A DNA stretch of 7,578 nucleotides from Candidatus Adiutrix sp. (GTDB taxonomy: Bacteria; Desulfobacterota; Desulfarculia; Adiutricales; Adiutricaceae): assembly GCA_031283395.1 (NCBI GenBank), contig JAITBV010000211.1, positions 1-7,578 on the forward strand. Reading direction: 5' to 3'. Made by a program: the position numbers and the translations under genes. Positions 1 to 6,334 of this stretch are shown here, piece by piece (positions within the stretch are counted from its first letter, which is position 1; the number at the start of each line of letters is the position of its first letter). Under the pieces are notes generated by a model. It saw nothing but the letters and a program-made list of their open reading frames with translations. It did no database searches and was not told the origin of the DNA.

Positions 1-30
1 GGATGATGCCATCCAACCCCTTGATTTAAT

Positions 31-107
<77 letters not shown>

Positions 108-117
108 ATATTTTAAA

Positions 118-146
118 ACCATAGCGTAATTTCGCATTAGTGTCAA
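118..146 (-). promoter_or_regulatory. Probable sigma70 promoter of tRNA-fMet
   Basis: On the minus strand a perfect -35 TTGACA (141-146) is followed after 17 bp by TATGGT (118-123), which matches 4 of 6 bases of the -10 consensus, and then by an AT-rich stretch. Initiation about 7 bp downstream falls near 111, only a few bases before the tRNA 5' end at 107. The element fills the gap between the two tRNA genes, so tRNA-fMet may be made independently as well as by read-through from tRNA-Arg. The call rests on consensus matching only. Confidence 0.62.
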
Positions 147-152
147 GAATCG

Positions 153-229
<77 letters not shown>

Positions 230-249
230 GGTATGACTCAAAACAAAAT

Positions 250-279
250 ATTATAACGTTAAAACCGCTCTCAAGTCAA
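250..279 (-). promoter_or_regulatory. Strong sigma70 promoter of tRNA-Arg
   Basis: The minus strand reads TTGACT (274-279, 5 of 6 bases of -35), an 18-bp spacer, then a perfect TATAAT (250-255). Transcription would start near 243, giving a leader of roughly 14 nt before the tRNA-Arg 5' end at 229. The -35 hexamer overlaps the last bases of the GGDEF coding region including its TGA stop (276-278). No intrinsic terminator separates the GGDEF gene from this promoter, so read-through into the tRNAs is possible. Confidence 0.72.
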
Positions 280-1652
280 GGCGCCTGACCAGCAGACAGG
301 TTCGCGGCGACCTGGTCGCGGCCTGCCTTCTTGGCATTGTAAAGAGCCTGGTCAGCCCGGGCGAAAAAGAGACCCGGATCGTCGCTTTTTTCCATTTCAG
401 CCACCCCGACCGAGACGGTCACCCGGGCCGTCTGGTCACTGTTCCTGAATATCTTGAATTCCACCGACCCGAGGCTCTGGCGGACTTTTTCACCCACGCC
501 GACGGCCGCCCGCTGGCTGGTGTTGGGCATGATGATGATAAATTCATCTCCGCCGTAGCGAAAAAACAGATCATCGCCGCGCAGGGTCGCCGCCGTCACC
601 CGGGCCACATGAGTCAACACGCGGTCGCCGGCCAAATGACCATAATTATTATTGAAATCACGGAAATAATCGATATCAAAAACGGCCAGCGCGGCGGTTT
701 TCAATTCCCCGGTCTTCACGGCGGAAACGGTCAGGTCTATCTGGCGGTCGTAAGCCCGGCGGTTGTAGATGCCGGTCAGGGGGTCCCGGAGTGAAATGGC
801 CCGCAAATCTTCTATCTCCCGGAGCATTTCATGGCTCTGGGTGGTGAAAGCCTCATAATCCCGCCTGGTATTCTCCAAATTTCTGGCCATGGCCCGGCGG
901 TCCTGGTCCAAAGCTTCTAAGCGGACCTGGTCGGCCTTTTTCTTCAATTCGACCTGGGTACAAAGCTGATTGACCTTTTCGGAAAGACGGCTACAGAGAG
1001 CTTCCAGGTCGTATGACTGCGGCTCAATCAGGGAACCTATCTCCTCCAGACCGGTGGCCATGGCCCTGGTAAAGACCTGCTCGGCTTTTTCCAGATGGTC
1101 CTGACTGGTGGCCACGGAGTCCATGAAACTCTTTTCCGTGGCCTCCAGCTTCTCCATAATGGACCCGATCCTCTCCCTGGTGCGCACCTTTTCAGACCAG
1201 ATATCATCCCGCAACTGGAGAATGAAATCTGTCAGGTTCTGGAAAAAACCGGCCAGATCATCCTTGTTATGCAACTGCCGTTCCAGAAGCTTCACCTTAT
1301 CAAAATAAGCGCCCGGGCGCAGGGACGCCAGGTTGATGAGTGCCTGACTCATAACCTTGGTCAAAAATCCAGGGGTTACATGACGTTCCCGGGCCGTATC
1401 CGGAACGGCCTTTATTTCCGGTTGGCCGGACAGACGCTTCTTGATTTCGTTCAATTCTCCGGCCAGGTTGAAGGCGTGCCGCTTGACTTCGGCCGGATCA
1501 AGCACCTTGGAGGATTGTATCAATTTCCGCAAATCTTCCCAGGCCGGCTGAAAAGAATCACCGCCGGCGGCCAGAATATCGGCCATGGCGTCCAAAAGAA
1601 AAGCGACAGATTTTTCCAGTTCAACTGGATTGAAGCTGCCTTGGTCTGACAT
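276..1652 (-). CDS. Cytosolic diguanylate cyclase, C-terminal GGDEF domain
   Basis: The 458-residue protein should make cyclic di-GMP from two GTP as a dimer. The C-terminal GGDEF domain (about 288-450) opens with DPLTGIYNRRAYD (290-302). The metal-binding Asp is in FDIDYF (D326, D328), guanine contacts are N334 and D343 (GHLAGD), and the signature RYGGDEF has GGDEF at 367-371. An RxxD inhibitory site (R358-D361) sits five residues before it, so product feedback inhibition is expected. The common ND pair is NN here (N334-N335), at a position that tolerates change. Residues 1-150 form an unrecognised helical region. About 150-285 is rich in charged heptad-like helix and probably acts as a dimerising coiled coil. 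There is no signal peptide or membrane segment, so the input signal must be cytosolic. ATG at 1652 follows AAGGCGG with a 9-nt gap. It lies 62 bp after the DUF1178 gene with no evident promoter between, so the two are probably co-transcribed. Confidence 0.95.
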   Translation of the reverse strand: MSDQGSFNPVELEKSVAFLLDAMADILAAGGDSFQPAWEDLRKLIQSSKVLDPAEVKRHAFNLAGELNEIKKRLSGQPEIKAVPDTARERHVTPGFLTKVMSQALINLASLRPGAYFDKVKLLERQLHNKDDLAGFFQNLTDFILQLRDDIWSEKVRTRERIGSIMEKLEATEKSFMDSVATSQDHLEKAEQVFTRAMATGLEEIGSLIEPQSYDLEALCSRLSEKVNQLCTQVELKKKADQVRLEALDQDRRAMARNLENTRRDYEAFTTQSHEMLREIEDLRAISLRDPLTGIYNRRAYDRQIDLTVSAVKTGELKTAALAVFDIDYFRDFNNNYGHLAGDRVLTHVARVTAATLRGDDLFFRYGGDEFIIIMPNTSQRAAVGVGEKVRQSLGSVEFKIFRNSDQTARVTVSVGVAEMEKSDDPGLFFARADQALYNAKKAGRDQVAANLSAGQAP

Positions 1653-1714
1653 GCTAAAAAACCGCCTTGAGGGATGAGGTCTGGAAAAGATTTGACGTTA
1701 AGCGGGAAACAACT

Positions 1715-2170
1715 TTAATTGGTGGTGGGGTGATTCTTGCGGGTCAGAATCGGAACTTTAAAAAATTCAATGCCTTCCTTCCGCAGTAATTCCTCTTGGG
1801 CTTCGGTGGATAGGCCGCGGATGCCGCGGCGTTTGGTGATTCCATAGTGCATCTTCAGAGCCTCGTCGGCGAAACCATGGCCCACATCGTCGAATTCCTT
1901 TTCCAGATGCTGGGAAAATTCGGCCAATCGCTGAAACATTTCCAAAGCCTCGGCCGGAAGGGGCGCCGAAGGCGGACCTTCCGCCGGTTTTTCCTCTGTC
2001 CGCCCGGATTTGACCAAGCCGAAAGTGGATGGCCGGCGACTGACCCGCCCATCGCCACAGACCGGACAGGCCAAAAGATGGCCGGCCAATTGGGCCGAGA
2101 GGTCCTGGAGATTATCAAACCAGCCTTCGAAACGATGTCCTCGGGCGCATATAAGGTCATAAACAACCAT
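1715..2170 (-). CDS. DUF1178 family protein with CxxxH...CxxC motif
   Basis: This 151-residue protein belongs to the DUF1178 family of unknown function. The match rests on the opening VVYDLICARGHRFEGWF, the CPVCG knuckle, the central F-x-D-V-G-x-x-F-A-D-E-A-x-x-x-H-Y-G segment, and the closing RGIRG / EGIEF / PIL pattern. Counting from the chosen ATG, C8, H12, C35 and C38 could bind one zinc ion as a small ribbon; this is inferred, not known. Residues 50-80 are Pro/Ala/Glu-rich and probably a flexible linker. A GTG at 2179 would add three residues (M-V-G). I prefer the ATG at 2170 because family members start right at the (M)xxYDL block and because GGTGG lies 5 nt upstream of that ATG, while the GTG has no comparable site. 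It has its own promoter at 2240-2268 and precedes the GGDEF gene. Confidence 0.9.
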   Translation of the reverse strand: MVVYDLICARGHRFEGWFDNLQDLSAQLAGHLLACPVCGDGRVSRRPSTFGLVKSGRTEEKPAEGPPSAPLPAEALEMFQRLAEFSQHLEKEFDDVGHGFADEALKMHYGITKRRGIRGLSTEAQEELLRKEGIEFFKVPILTRKNHPTTN

Positions 2171-2235
2171 GCCAACCACCGGCTTCGGATAAAATCACAA
2201 ATCAACGGCCAGAGGCGGGGACCGATGACATTATT

Positions 2236-2254
2236 TATAATGATAATCAGTTTT
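2236..2254. promoter_or_regulatory. Candidate Fur box over the -10 element
   Basis: The plus strand TATAATGATAATCAGTTTT matches the 19-bp Fur consensus GATAATGATAATCATTATC at 15 of 19 positions, including 13 in a row (2237-2249). It covers the -10 hexamer of the DUF1178 promoter, the classic place for repression by an iron-loaded Fur protein. The right-hand half is poor. The gap is AT-rich, so chance resemblance is a real alternative. Confidence 0.35.
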
Positions 2255-2268
2255 CTGATGCTTGTCAA
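2240..2268 (-). promoter_or_regulatory. Sigma70 promoter of DUF1178-GGDEF unit
   Basis: The minus strand reads TTGACA (2263-2268, perfect -35), 17 bp, then TATCAT (2240-2245, 5 of 6). Predicted initiation near 2233 leaves a leader of about 63 nt before the ATG at 2170. The spacer holds a short inverted repeat (2246-2259, 5-bp arms around four T on the plus strand). A second one, ATTAT-TT-ATAAT (2230-2241), spans the -10/start region. Both could mark repressor binding. Confidence 0.68.
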
Positions 2269-2290
2269 CGAACCAGGGTTTGGCGATTCT

Positions 2291-4582
2291 TTAAGCCCCG
2301 CCTTTTTCCGGATCATCCGGGGCCGGTTTCCGGCGGAACCAATGTTCCAAGGTGGCCAGGCGGTGTTCCAGAGTTTTTTTATCCGAACCGGGGCGACGCA
2401 GAGTAAGCCCTTCCGGTTCAGTCTTCTTTTTTTCAGCGACGAGCAGGGGTTCTTCCTCTTCTTCAACCAAGGTCTCCAAATCCAGGATGGGAGCCTCGTC
2501 CTCTTCCGCCAATCCGGAAATATCCGTTGCCCGCGGCCAGCCGCCGTCTTCAACCCTGGTTTGGACCGAATCCGTCTCCCTATCCGGCGGGTCGAAGCCT
2601 GAATCATCGGCCACGACTTCGGTCAACAATAATGGTTCTTCCTCGTCCTCCAGAATCAACTCATCTTCGTTGGAGCTTTCATTAGGTTCCTCTAAATCTT
2701 CGGCTCCATCTTCATCCATCGGCGGCCGGTCGTCATCCTCGTCCCGGGTTTCGACCTCGTTTTCGGTCTCGTCATTTCGGGTCGGTCCAAGAGAGGTCGG
2801 GTGTGGAGACCACGGTTCAGTGGGCCCGGAGACGGTCAGAGTCTCCCGGGCCGATTCCAACACCATGGGCAGCTTTTCCTCTATGGCCCTGGTCAAGGCT
2901 TCGGCCAGTCTTTCCTCCACGGCCTGAGTCAATGCCGCGGGTAGATGCTCGGCAACTGCCTGTTTCAGGGCTTCGGGCCAATGTCGATCCACTTCTTCGG
3001 CCAGCCGTTCCGGCAAATGATCGGCCACAGCCTGATCCAGAGCCTCGGGCAGGGCCGCCGCCACCGCCCGAAGCAGGGCGGCATTTCTGTCTTCTTCCAA
3101 GGCGGCCATGGCCTCGGGCTTTTCCGCTTCAAGCTCCGCCTGGAGAGCCTTGGGCAGGCGAGCGGCCACTTCCTCGGCCAGCCGTTCCGGCAGGCGGGCG
3201 GCCACTTCCTCCTCCAAGATCCCGGGCAGGCGCTCAGAGACGGCCCGGGCCAAGGCTTCCGGCAAGGCTGCTTCCACCTGAGGGGCCAGGGTCTCCGGTA
3301 ATTTCAGGGCCACCTCCCGGGCCAGGGTTTCCGGCAGGCAGTCGGCCACGGCTTTGGCCAGGGTTTCAGGATATTTTTCCGCCACCCTGGCCTGAAGGAG
3401 AGCCGGTAATTCCTCGGAAACCCGTCTTTCCAGGAGCGCTGGCAGGTCTTCGGCCAGTTTTTCCGCCAGGACCAGAGGGTATTCAGCGGCTATTTTGGAG
3501 GCCAAGGCTTCGGGGAAAGCCGCTTCCAACGCCGGCTCCAAAGCCGCCGGCAACCGGTAGGCCACTTCGGCGGCCAGGATTTCAGGCAGTTGAGCGGCCA
3601 CCGCCTTGGCCAAAGCCTCCGGATACCTGGCTTTTACTTCCCGAGCCAGGGCTGCCGGCAGTTGTCCGGCCACTTCGGCTTCCAGGGCTTCGGGCAGTTT
3701 TTTATCCACCATAGCCGCCAGGGCATAAGGCAGTCGGGTCTCCACCTTGACAGCCAGGGCTATGGGCAATTTGGCTTCGACCTTGGCCGCCAAATCCTCC
3801 GCCAAGCGGGCTTCGACGGCCTCGGCCAAAGCTTCCGGCAGACGGGCTTCCATCTCCCGCTCCAAGGCTTGGGGAAACTCCTCGGCCAGCTTTTGTTCCA
3901 GGACTTCGGGCAATTTTTCCTTCATCATGTTTTGGAGCAGCACCGGCAATTTCTCAGCCGCCTCGGCCGCCAGCACGGCCGGAAGCCGGATCGCGGCCGC
4001 TTCGGACAGGCTCAAGTTTGAAGTATCCACCGCGACCTGGCTTGTTTGAACCGGCTCGGTTGCCTGGAAAAAGAAGCGGCCGTCCTCCTTTTGGCCGAGA
4101 CTCCAGAGGCGGTCATCCAACACCAGTTCACGCAAAAGAAGCAAAAGGCGCAGGCGATAGGTTTCAGGCAGATAGACGAATTTGAATTTCAAGGATTCAC
4201 GTCCGGTTGGGGACAAATCTCCAGTTCCTCCAGCCTCCACGGTAACGGGAACTCCTTCTGTTTCCCGAAGCAGGCGCCTCCAGGTATCTTCGGGCCAGAG
4301 CCCTTCATTGACCAACCGGCCCAGGCTTTCACGCAATTCGGCCTGGAAGGAGAGAAGATCCTGAAACAGAACTTCGTCTGGCAGATGTTTCAGATATATT
4401 TCCGACAGGGATTCCAGAACTGGGCCGGCCACCAGGCCGGAATCGGCCAGGGTGGCCATATATTCACGCCAGTTTATGAGGTGACGCGGCACATCGGTCA
4501 ACATCTCTCCGCTGACAGATTTGATGTTGACCTGTTTAAGTTCAAAGTTGAAATTCAAAAAGGCGATGAGTTCTTCGGCCAT
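2291..4582 (-). CDS. Unrecognised protein with 32 proline-punctuated 12-residue repeats
   Basis: I do not recognise this 763-residue protein. Residues 1-198 are a mixed, probably folded region with a Leu-rich helix (RLRLLLLLRELVL, 143-155), too short and charged to be a membrane span. Residues 199-581 are 32 tandem 12-mers with pattern [RKx]-L-P-E-A-L-A-x-x-V-x-x. Residues 600-730 are very acidic, likely disordered, and hold three copies of an acidic-P-[LI]-L motif at 645-655, 693-703 and 707-717. The C-terminus is basic with a short heptad-like helix (L738, L742, L745, F749). There is no signal peptide, so it is probably cytosolic. ATG at 4582 is preceded by GGGGAGG (4587-4593) four nt upstream. 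It follows rnj by 81 bp without a clear promoter or terminator, so co-transcription is likely. Strong amino-acid periodicity despite varied codons argues that this is the real frame. A scaffold, filament or surface-binding role is inferred only from architecture. Confidence 0.88.
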   Translation of the reverse strand: MAEELIAFLNFNFELKQVNIKSVSGEMLTDVPRHLINWREYMATLADSGLVAGPVLESLSEIYLKHLPDEVLFQDLLSFQAELRESLGRLVNEGLWPEDTWRRLLRETEGVPVTVEAGGTGDLSPTGRESLKFKFVYLPETYRLRLLLLLRELVLDDRLWSLGQKEDGRFFFQATEPVQTSQVAVDTSNLSLSEAAAIRLPAVLAAEAAEKLPVLLQNMMKEKLPEVLEQKLAEEFPQALEREMEARLPEALAEAVEARLAEDLAAKVEAKLPIALAVKVETRLPYALAAMVDKKLPEALEAEVAGQLPAALAREVKARYPEALAKAVAAQLPEILAAEVAYRLPAALEPALEAAFPEALASKIAAEYPLVLAEKLAEDLPALLERRVSEELPALLQARVAEKYPETLAKAVADCLPETLAREVALKLPETLAPQVEAALPEALARAVSERLPGILEEEVAARLPERLAEEVAARLPKALQAELEAEKPEAMAALEEDRNAALLRAVAAALPEALDQAVADHLPERLAEEVDRHWPEALKQAVAEHLPAALTQAVEERLAEALTRAIEEKLPMVLESARETLTVSGPTEPWSPHPTSLGPTRNDETENEVETRDEDDDRPPMDEDGAEDLEEPNESSNEDELILEDEEEPLLLTEVVADDSGFDPPDRETDSVQTRVEDGGWPRATDISGLAEEDEAPILDLETLVEEEEEPLLVAEKKKTEPEGLTLRRPGSDKKTLEHRLATLEHWFRRKPAPDDPEKGGA
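2840..3988 (-). repeat. Tandem 36-bp coding repeat array, 32 units
   Basis: The units encode residues 199-581 of the repeat protein: 31 units of 12 codons and one of 11 (unit 26, residues 499-509). Position 6 is Leu in 31 of 32 units (Met in unit 25). Position 3 is Pro in 29 of 32 (Ala in units 6, 26 and 31). Position 2 is Leu or aromatic in nearly all units, and position 10 is usually Val, Leu, Ile or Met. Most units differ at the DNA level, showing an old array kept by selection on protein. Some look recently copied. The stretches 3153-3175 and 3189-3211, 36 bp apart, differ at one base of 23. Segments ending at 3015 and 3192 share 19 exact bases at an offset of 177 bp, which is five units minus the lost codon. 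Confidence 0.93.
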
Positions 4583-4586
4583 GGAG

Positions 4587-4593
4587 CCTCCCC
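4587..4593 (-). promoter_or_regulatory. Shine-Dalgarno of the repeat protein
   Basis: GGGGAGG lies four nt before the ATG at 4582 and fixes that start. It can pair with the CCTC just upstream in a four-pair GC hairpin (CCTC-GGG-GAGG), a weak hint of limited initiation. The rest of the 81-bp gap (4583-4663) shows no convincing promoter or rho-independent terminator. Confidence 0.7.
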
Positions 4594-4663
4594 GAGGTGT
4601 TCCTGTTCTTTTTTCAGTATCTTAATTTCTGGTCGAGATCAACAATCATTGAAAAACCAAGGT

Positions 4664-6334
4664 TTATTCCGGCGCCGGAGCTGGCAAAAAGATTATCTGG
4701 GGCCAGATGCTCGGCCGACGGCTGATGGAATGGCGAAAGAGTTGACGCACTTCCCGCTGTATGGTGGCGGAAAGATTTTCTTCGTCAAGAATATCCCCGG
4801 TTTCCTCACGCCAGGCCGACACCGCCGCCGCGGCTACGGCTGCGGTTTCCTGGCTCAAATCCAGGTCGTTTTCGTAATGCACCCCGCGAATGGCCACCCG
4901 GGGCGGCAAAGCCAGTTCTCCCCCGGCCGTCAGCACCACCGTGACCACCACCAAGCCGCCGCCGGCCAGTTTGAGCCTGCTTTGAAGCACCGGGTCCTCC
5001 GGTTCACCCAAACGATTGCCGTCCACCAGTTTGCGGCCGCTGGCCACAGGCTCTTCCATTTCGGCGCTGTCGCCGGTCAGGCGCAAGGGGCGGCCGTTGT
5101 TCAAGATGAAAATATTTTCTTCCAGCCAACCCAGTTCCCGGGCCAATTCGCCGTGGCTGACCAGTTGGCGTGCGGCTCCGTGAACGGGAACCAGGTAACG
5201 GGGCCGGGTGAGGTTGAGCATCAGCTTCAGTTCCTCGGCCTGACCGTGGCCGGAGGCGTGGACCTTGGCCGCCCGCCCGTCAACCACCTGGGCCCCCTGG
5301 CGATAGAAAAGGTCTATAAGGCCGGTTATGGCCTTTTCATGTCCGGGTATGAACCGGGACGAAAAAATGACCGTATCGCCCGCGCGGATGGCTATCTGGC
5401 GGTGTTCTCCGTGGGCCATGCGGTAGAGGGCGCTCATGGGCTCTCCCTGGCTTCCTGTGGCCACGATGACTAGGCGGTCATCTGGCAGGTCCGCGCCCGC
5501 CGCAGCCTGATCTTCGTCATCTATTTGAAGACGGCCCAGACTTTTGGCCAGCTTTACTATGCTCACCATGCCCCGGCCTTCAAAGACTATTTGGCGTCCG
5601 GCCGCCTTGGCTGCCCGGGCCACCTGCCGTATACGGGCCAGGGAAGAGGCGAAACAGGCCAGTATGACCCGGCCGGAAGCTTCCCGGAAAAGCCGTTCCA
5701 GGGTCCTCCCCACAGTGATTTCACTGTCGGAGAAGCCGGGTTGGTCGGCGTTGGTGGAATCGGATAAAAGGGCCAGCACCCCTTTTTCTCCATATTCGGC
5801 GAACTTGAAGATATCCAGGCGGTCCTCGCCTCCGGCCTGATCCATTCGAAAATCGCCTGTGTGGATGACCGCTCCCCAAGGGGTGGCCACGGCCAGCCCC
5901 ACGCCGTCCAGAATACTGTGGTTGACCCCGATGAATTCCAGATCAAAGGGGCCGACGGTCAGTTTTTGCCGGGGTTCGATCTCAATCAGTTCCGGTTCGA
6001 CCCGGGCCTCCCGCAGACGTTCCCGGGCCAGGGCCAGGGTCAGACGGGTGCCTATGACGGGAATGCTCCGGCCGATCTCCCGAAAGAGAAAACCGGCCGC
6101 GCCTATGTGGTCCTCGTGGCCGTGGGTCAGCACCAGGGCGCTAAGGTGTTCGGCCCTTTCCCTTAACCAAGTGAAATCGGGGATCACCAAGTCCACCCCA
6201 GGCATGGTGGCCGGGTCGGGAAACATGAGCCCGGCGTCAATTACCAGAAGGCGGTCCTCGTATTCCAGGGCCAGGCAGTTAAGACCGATTTCCCCCAAAC
6301 CACCCAACGGCACGATGCGGATCGGCCGGGGCAT
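4664..6334 (-). CDS. rnj: Ribonuclease J (beta-CASP metallo-beta-lactamase)
   Basis: RNase J matures and degrades RNA in the cytosol, combining endonuclease and 5'-to-3' exonuclease activity with two zinc ions. At 556 residues it matches B. subtilis RNase J1 (about 555). The metallo-beta-lactamase core shows GGLGEIGLN (11-19), HGHEDH (71-76), H139 in VNHS, and HTGDF (158-162, D161). DSTNA (192-196) follows. The beta-CASP insert has the phosphate-binding TGSQGEP (293-299) and FSSRFIPGHE. HASGHG (359-364) and PVHG (383-386) close the active site. The C-terminal domain (about 455-556) is present, so the enzyme looks complete and active. ATG at 6334 shares one base with the lepA stop (TGATG), with GAGGA (6338-6342) as a tight ribosome site, pointing to translational coupling. 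The unrecognised repeat protein follows after 81 bp. Confidence 0.97.
   Translation of the reverse strand: MPRPIRIVPLGGLGEIGLNCLALEYEDRLLVIDAGLMFPDPATMPGVDLVIPDFTWLRERAEHLSALVLTHGHEDHIGAAGFLFREIGRSIPVIGTRLTLALARERLREARVEPELIEIEPRQKLTVGPFDLEFIGVNHSILDGVGLAVATPWGAVIHTGDFRMDQAGGEDRLDIFKFAEYGEKGVLALLSDSTNADQPGFSDSEITVGRTLERLFREASGRVILACFASSLARIRQVARAAKAAGRQIVFEGRGMVSIVKLAKSLGRLQIDDEDQAAAGADLPDDRLVIVATGSQGEPMSALYRMAHGEHRQIAIRAGDTVIFSSRFIPGHEKAITGLIDLFYRQGAQVVDGRAAKVHASGHGQAEELKLMLNLTRPRYLVPVHGAARQLVSHGELARELGWLEENIFILNNGRPLRLTGDSAEMEEPVASGRKLVDGNRLGEPEDPVLQSRLKLAGGGLVVVTVVLTAGGELALPPRVAIRGVHYENDLDLSQETAAVAAAAVSAWREETGDILDEENLSATIQREVRQLFRHSISRRPSIWPQIIFLPAPAPE

Noticed and set aside
1..14. Short hairpin (GGATG-ATGC-CATCC) after tRNA-fMet, considered as a terminator
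   Set aside because: It has only five pairs, and the following bases on the minus strand lie outside the window, so a T-run cannot be seen.
2171..2179. GTG at 2179 as start of the DUF1178 protein
   Set aside because: It adds only M-V-G before the conserved family start and lacks a ribosome site, while the ATG at 2170 has GGTGG five nt upstream.
1855..2607. A 250-residue minus-strand frame bridging the repeat gene and DUF1178
   Set aside because: It overlaps the 3' part of one supported gene, the promoter gap and most of the next in another frame. Its Arg/Trp-rich translation resembles no protein.
2803..3714. A 303-residue Pro/Arg-rich plus-strand frame and other frames over the repeat array
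   Set aside because: The 36-bp period keeps opposite frames free of stops. The Pro-Arg-Gly-rich translation is a mirror of the Leu-Pro-Glu-Ala repeat and has no supported ribosome site.
2840..3988. CRISPR-like direct repeat array
   Set aside because: The 36-bp units are contiguous without spacers, keep frame, vary at synonymous positions and encode a conserved peptide motif.
4583..4663. Possible promoter (TTGATC-17-TACTGA) before the repeat gene
   Set aside because: The -10 match is too poor to support a call, and no other pair of hexamers in this gap is better.
4046..5473. A 475-residue plus-strand reading frame
   Set aside because: It runs antisense across rnj and the 5' part of the repeat gene, shows no recognisable domain, and has a composition expected from reading GC-rich codons backwards.
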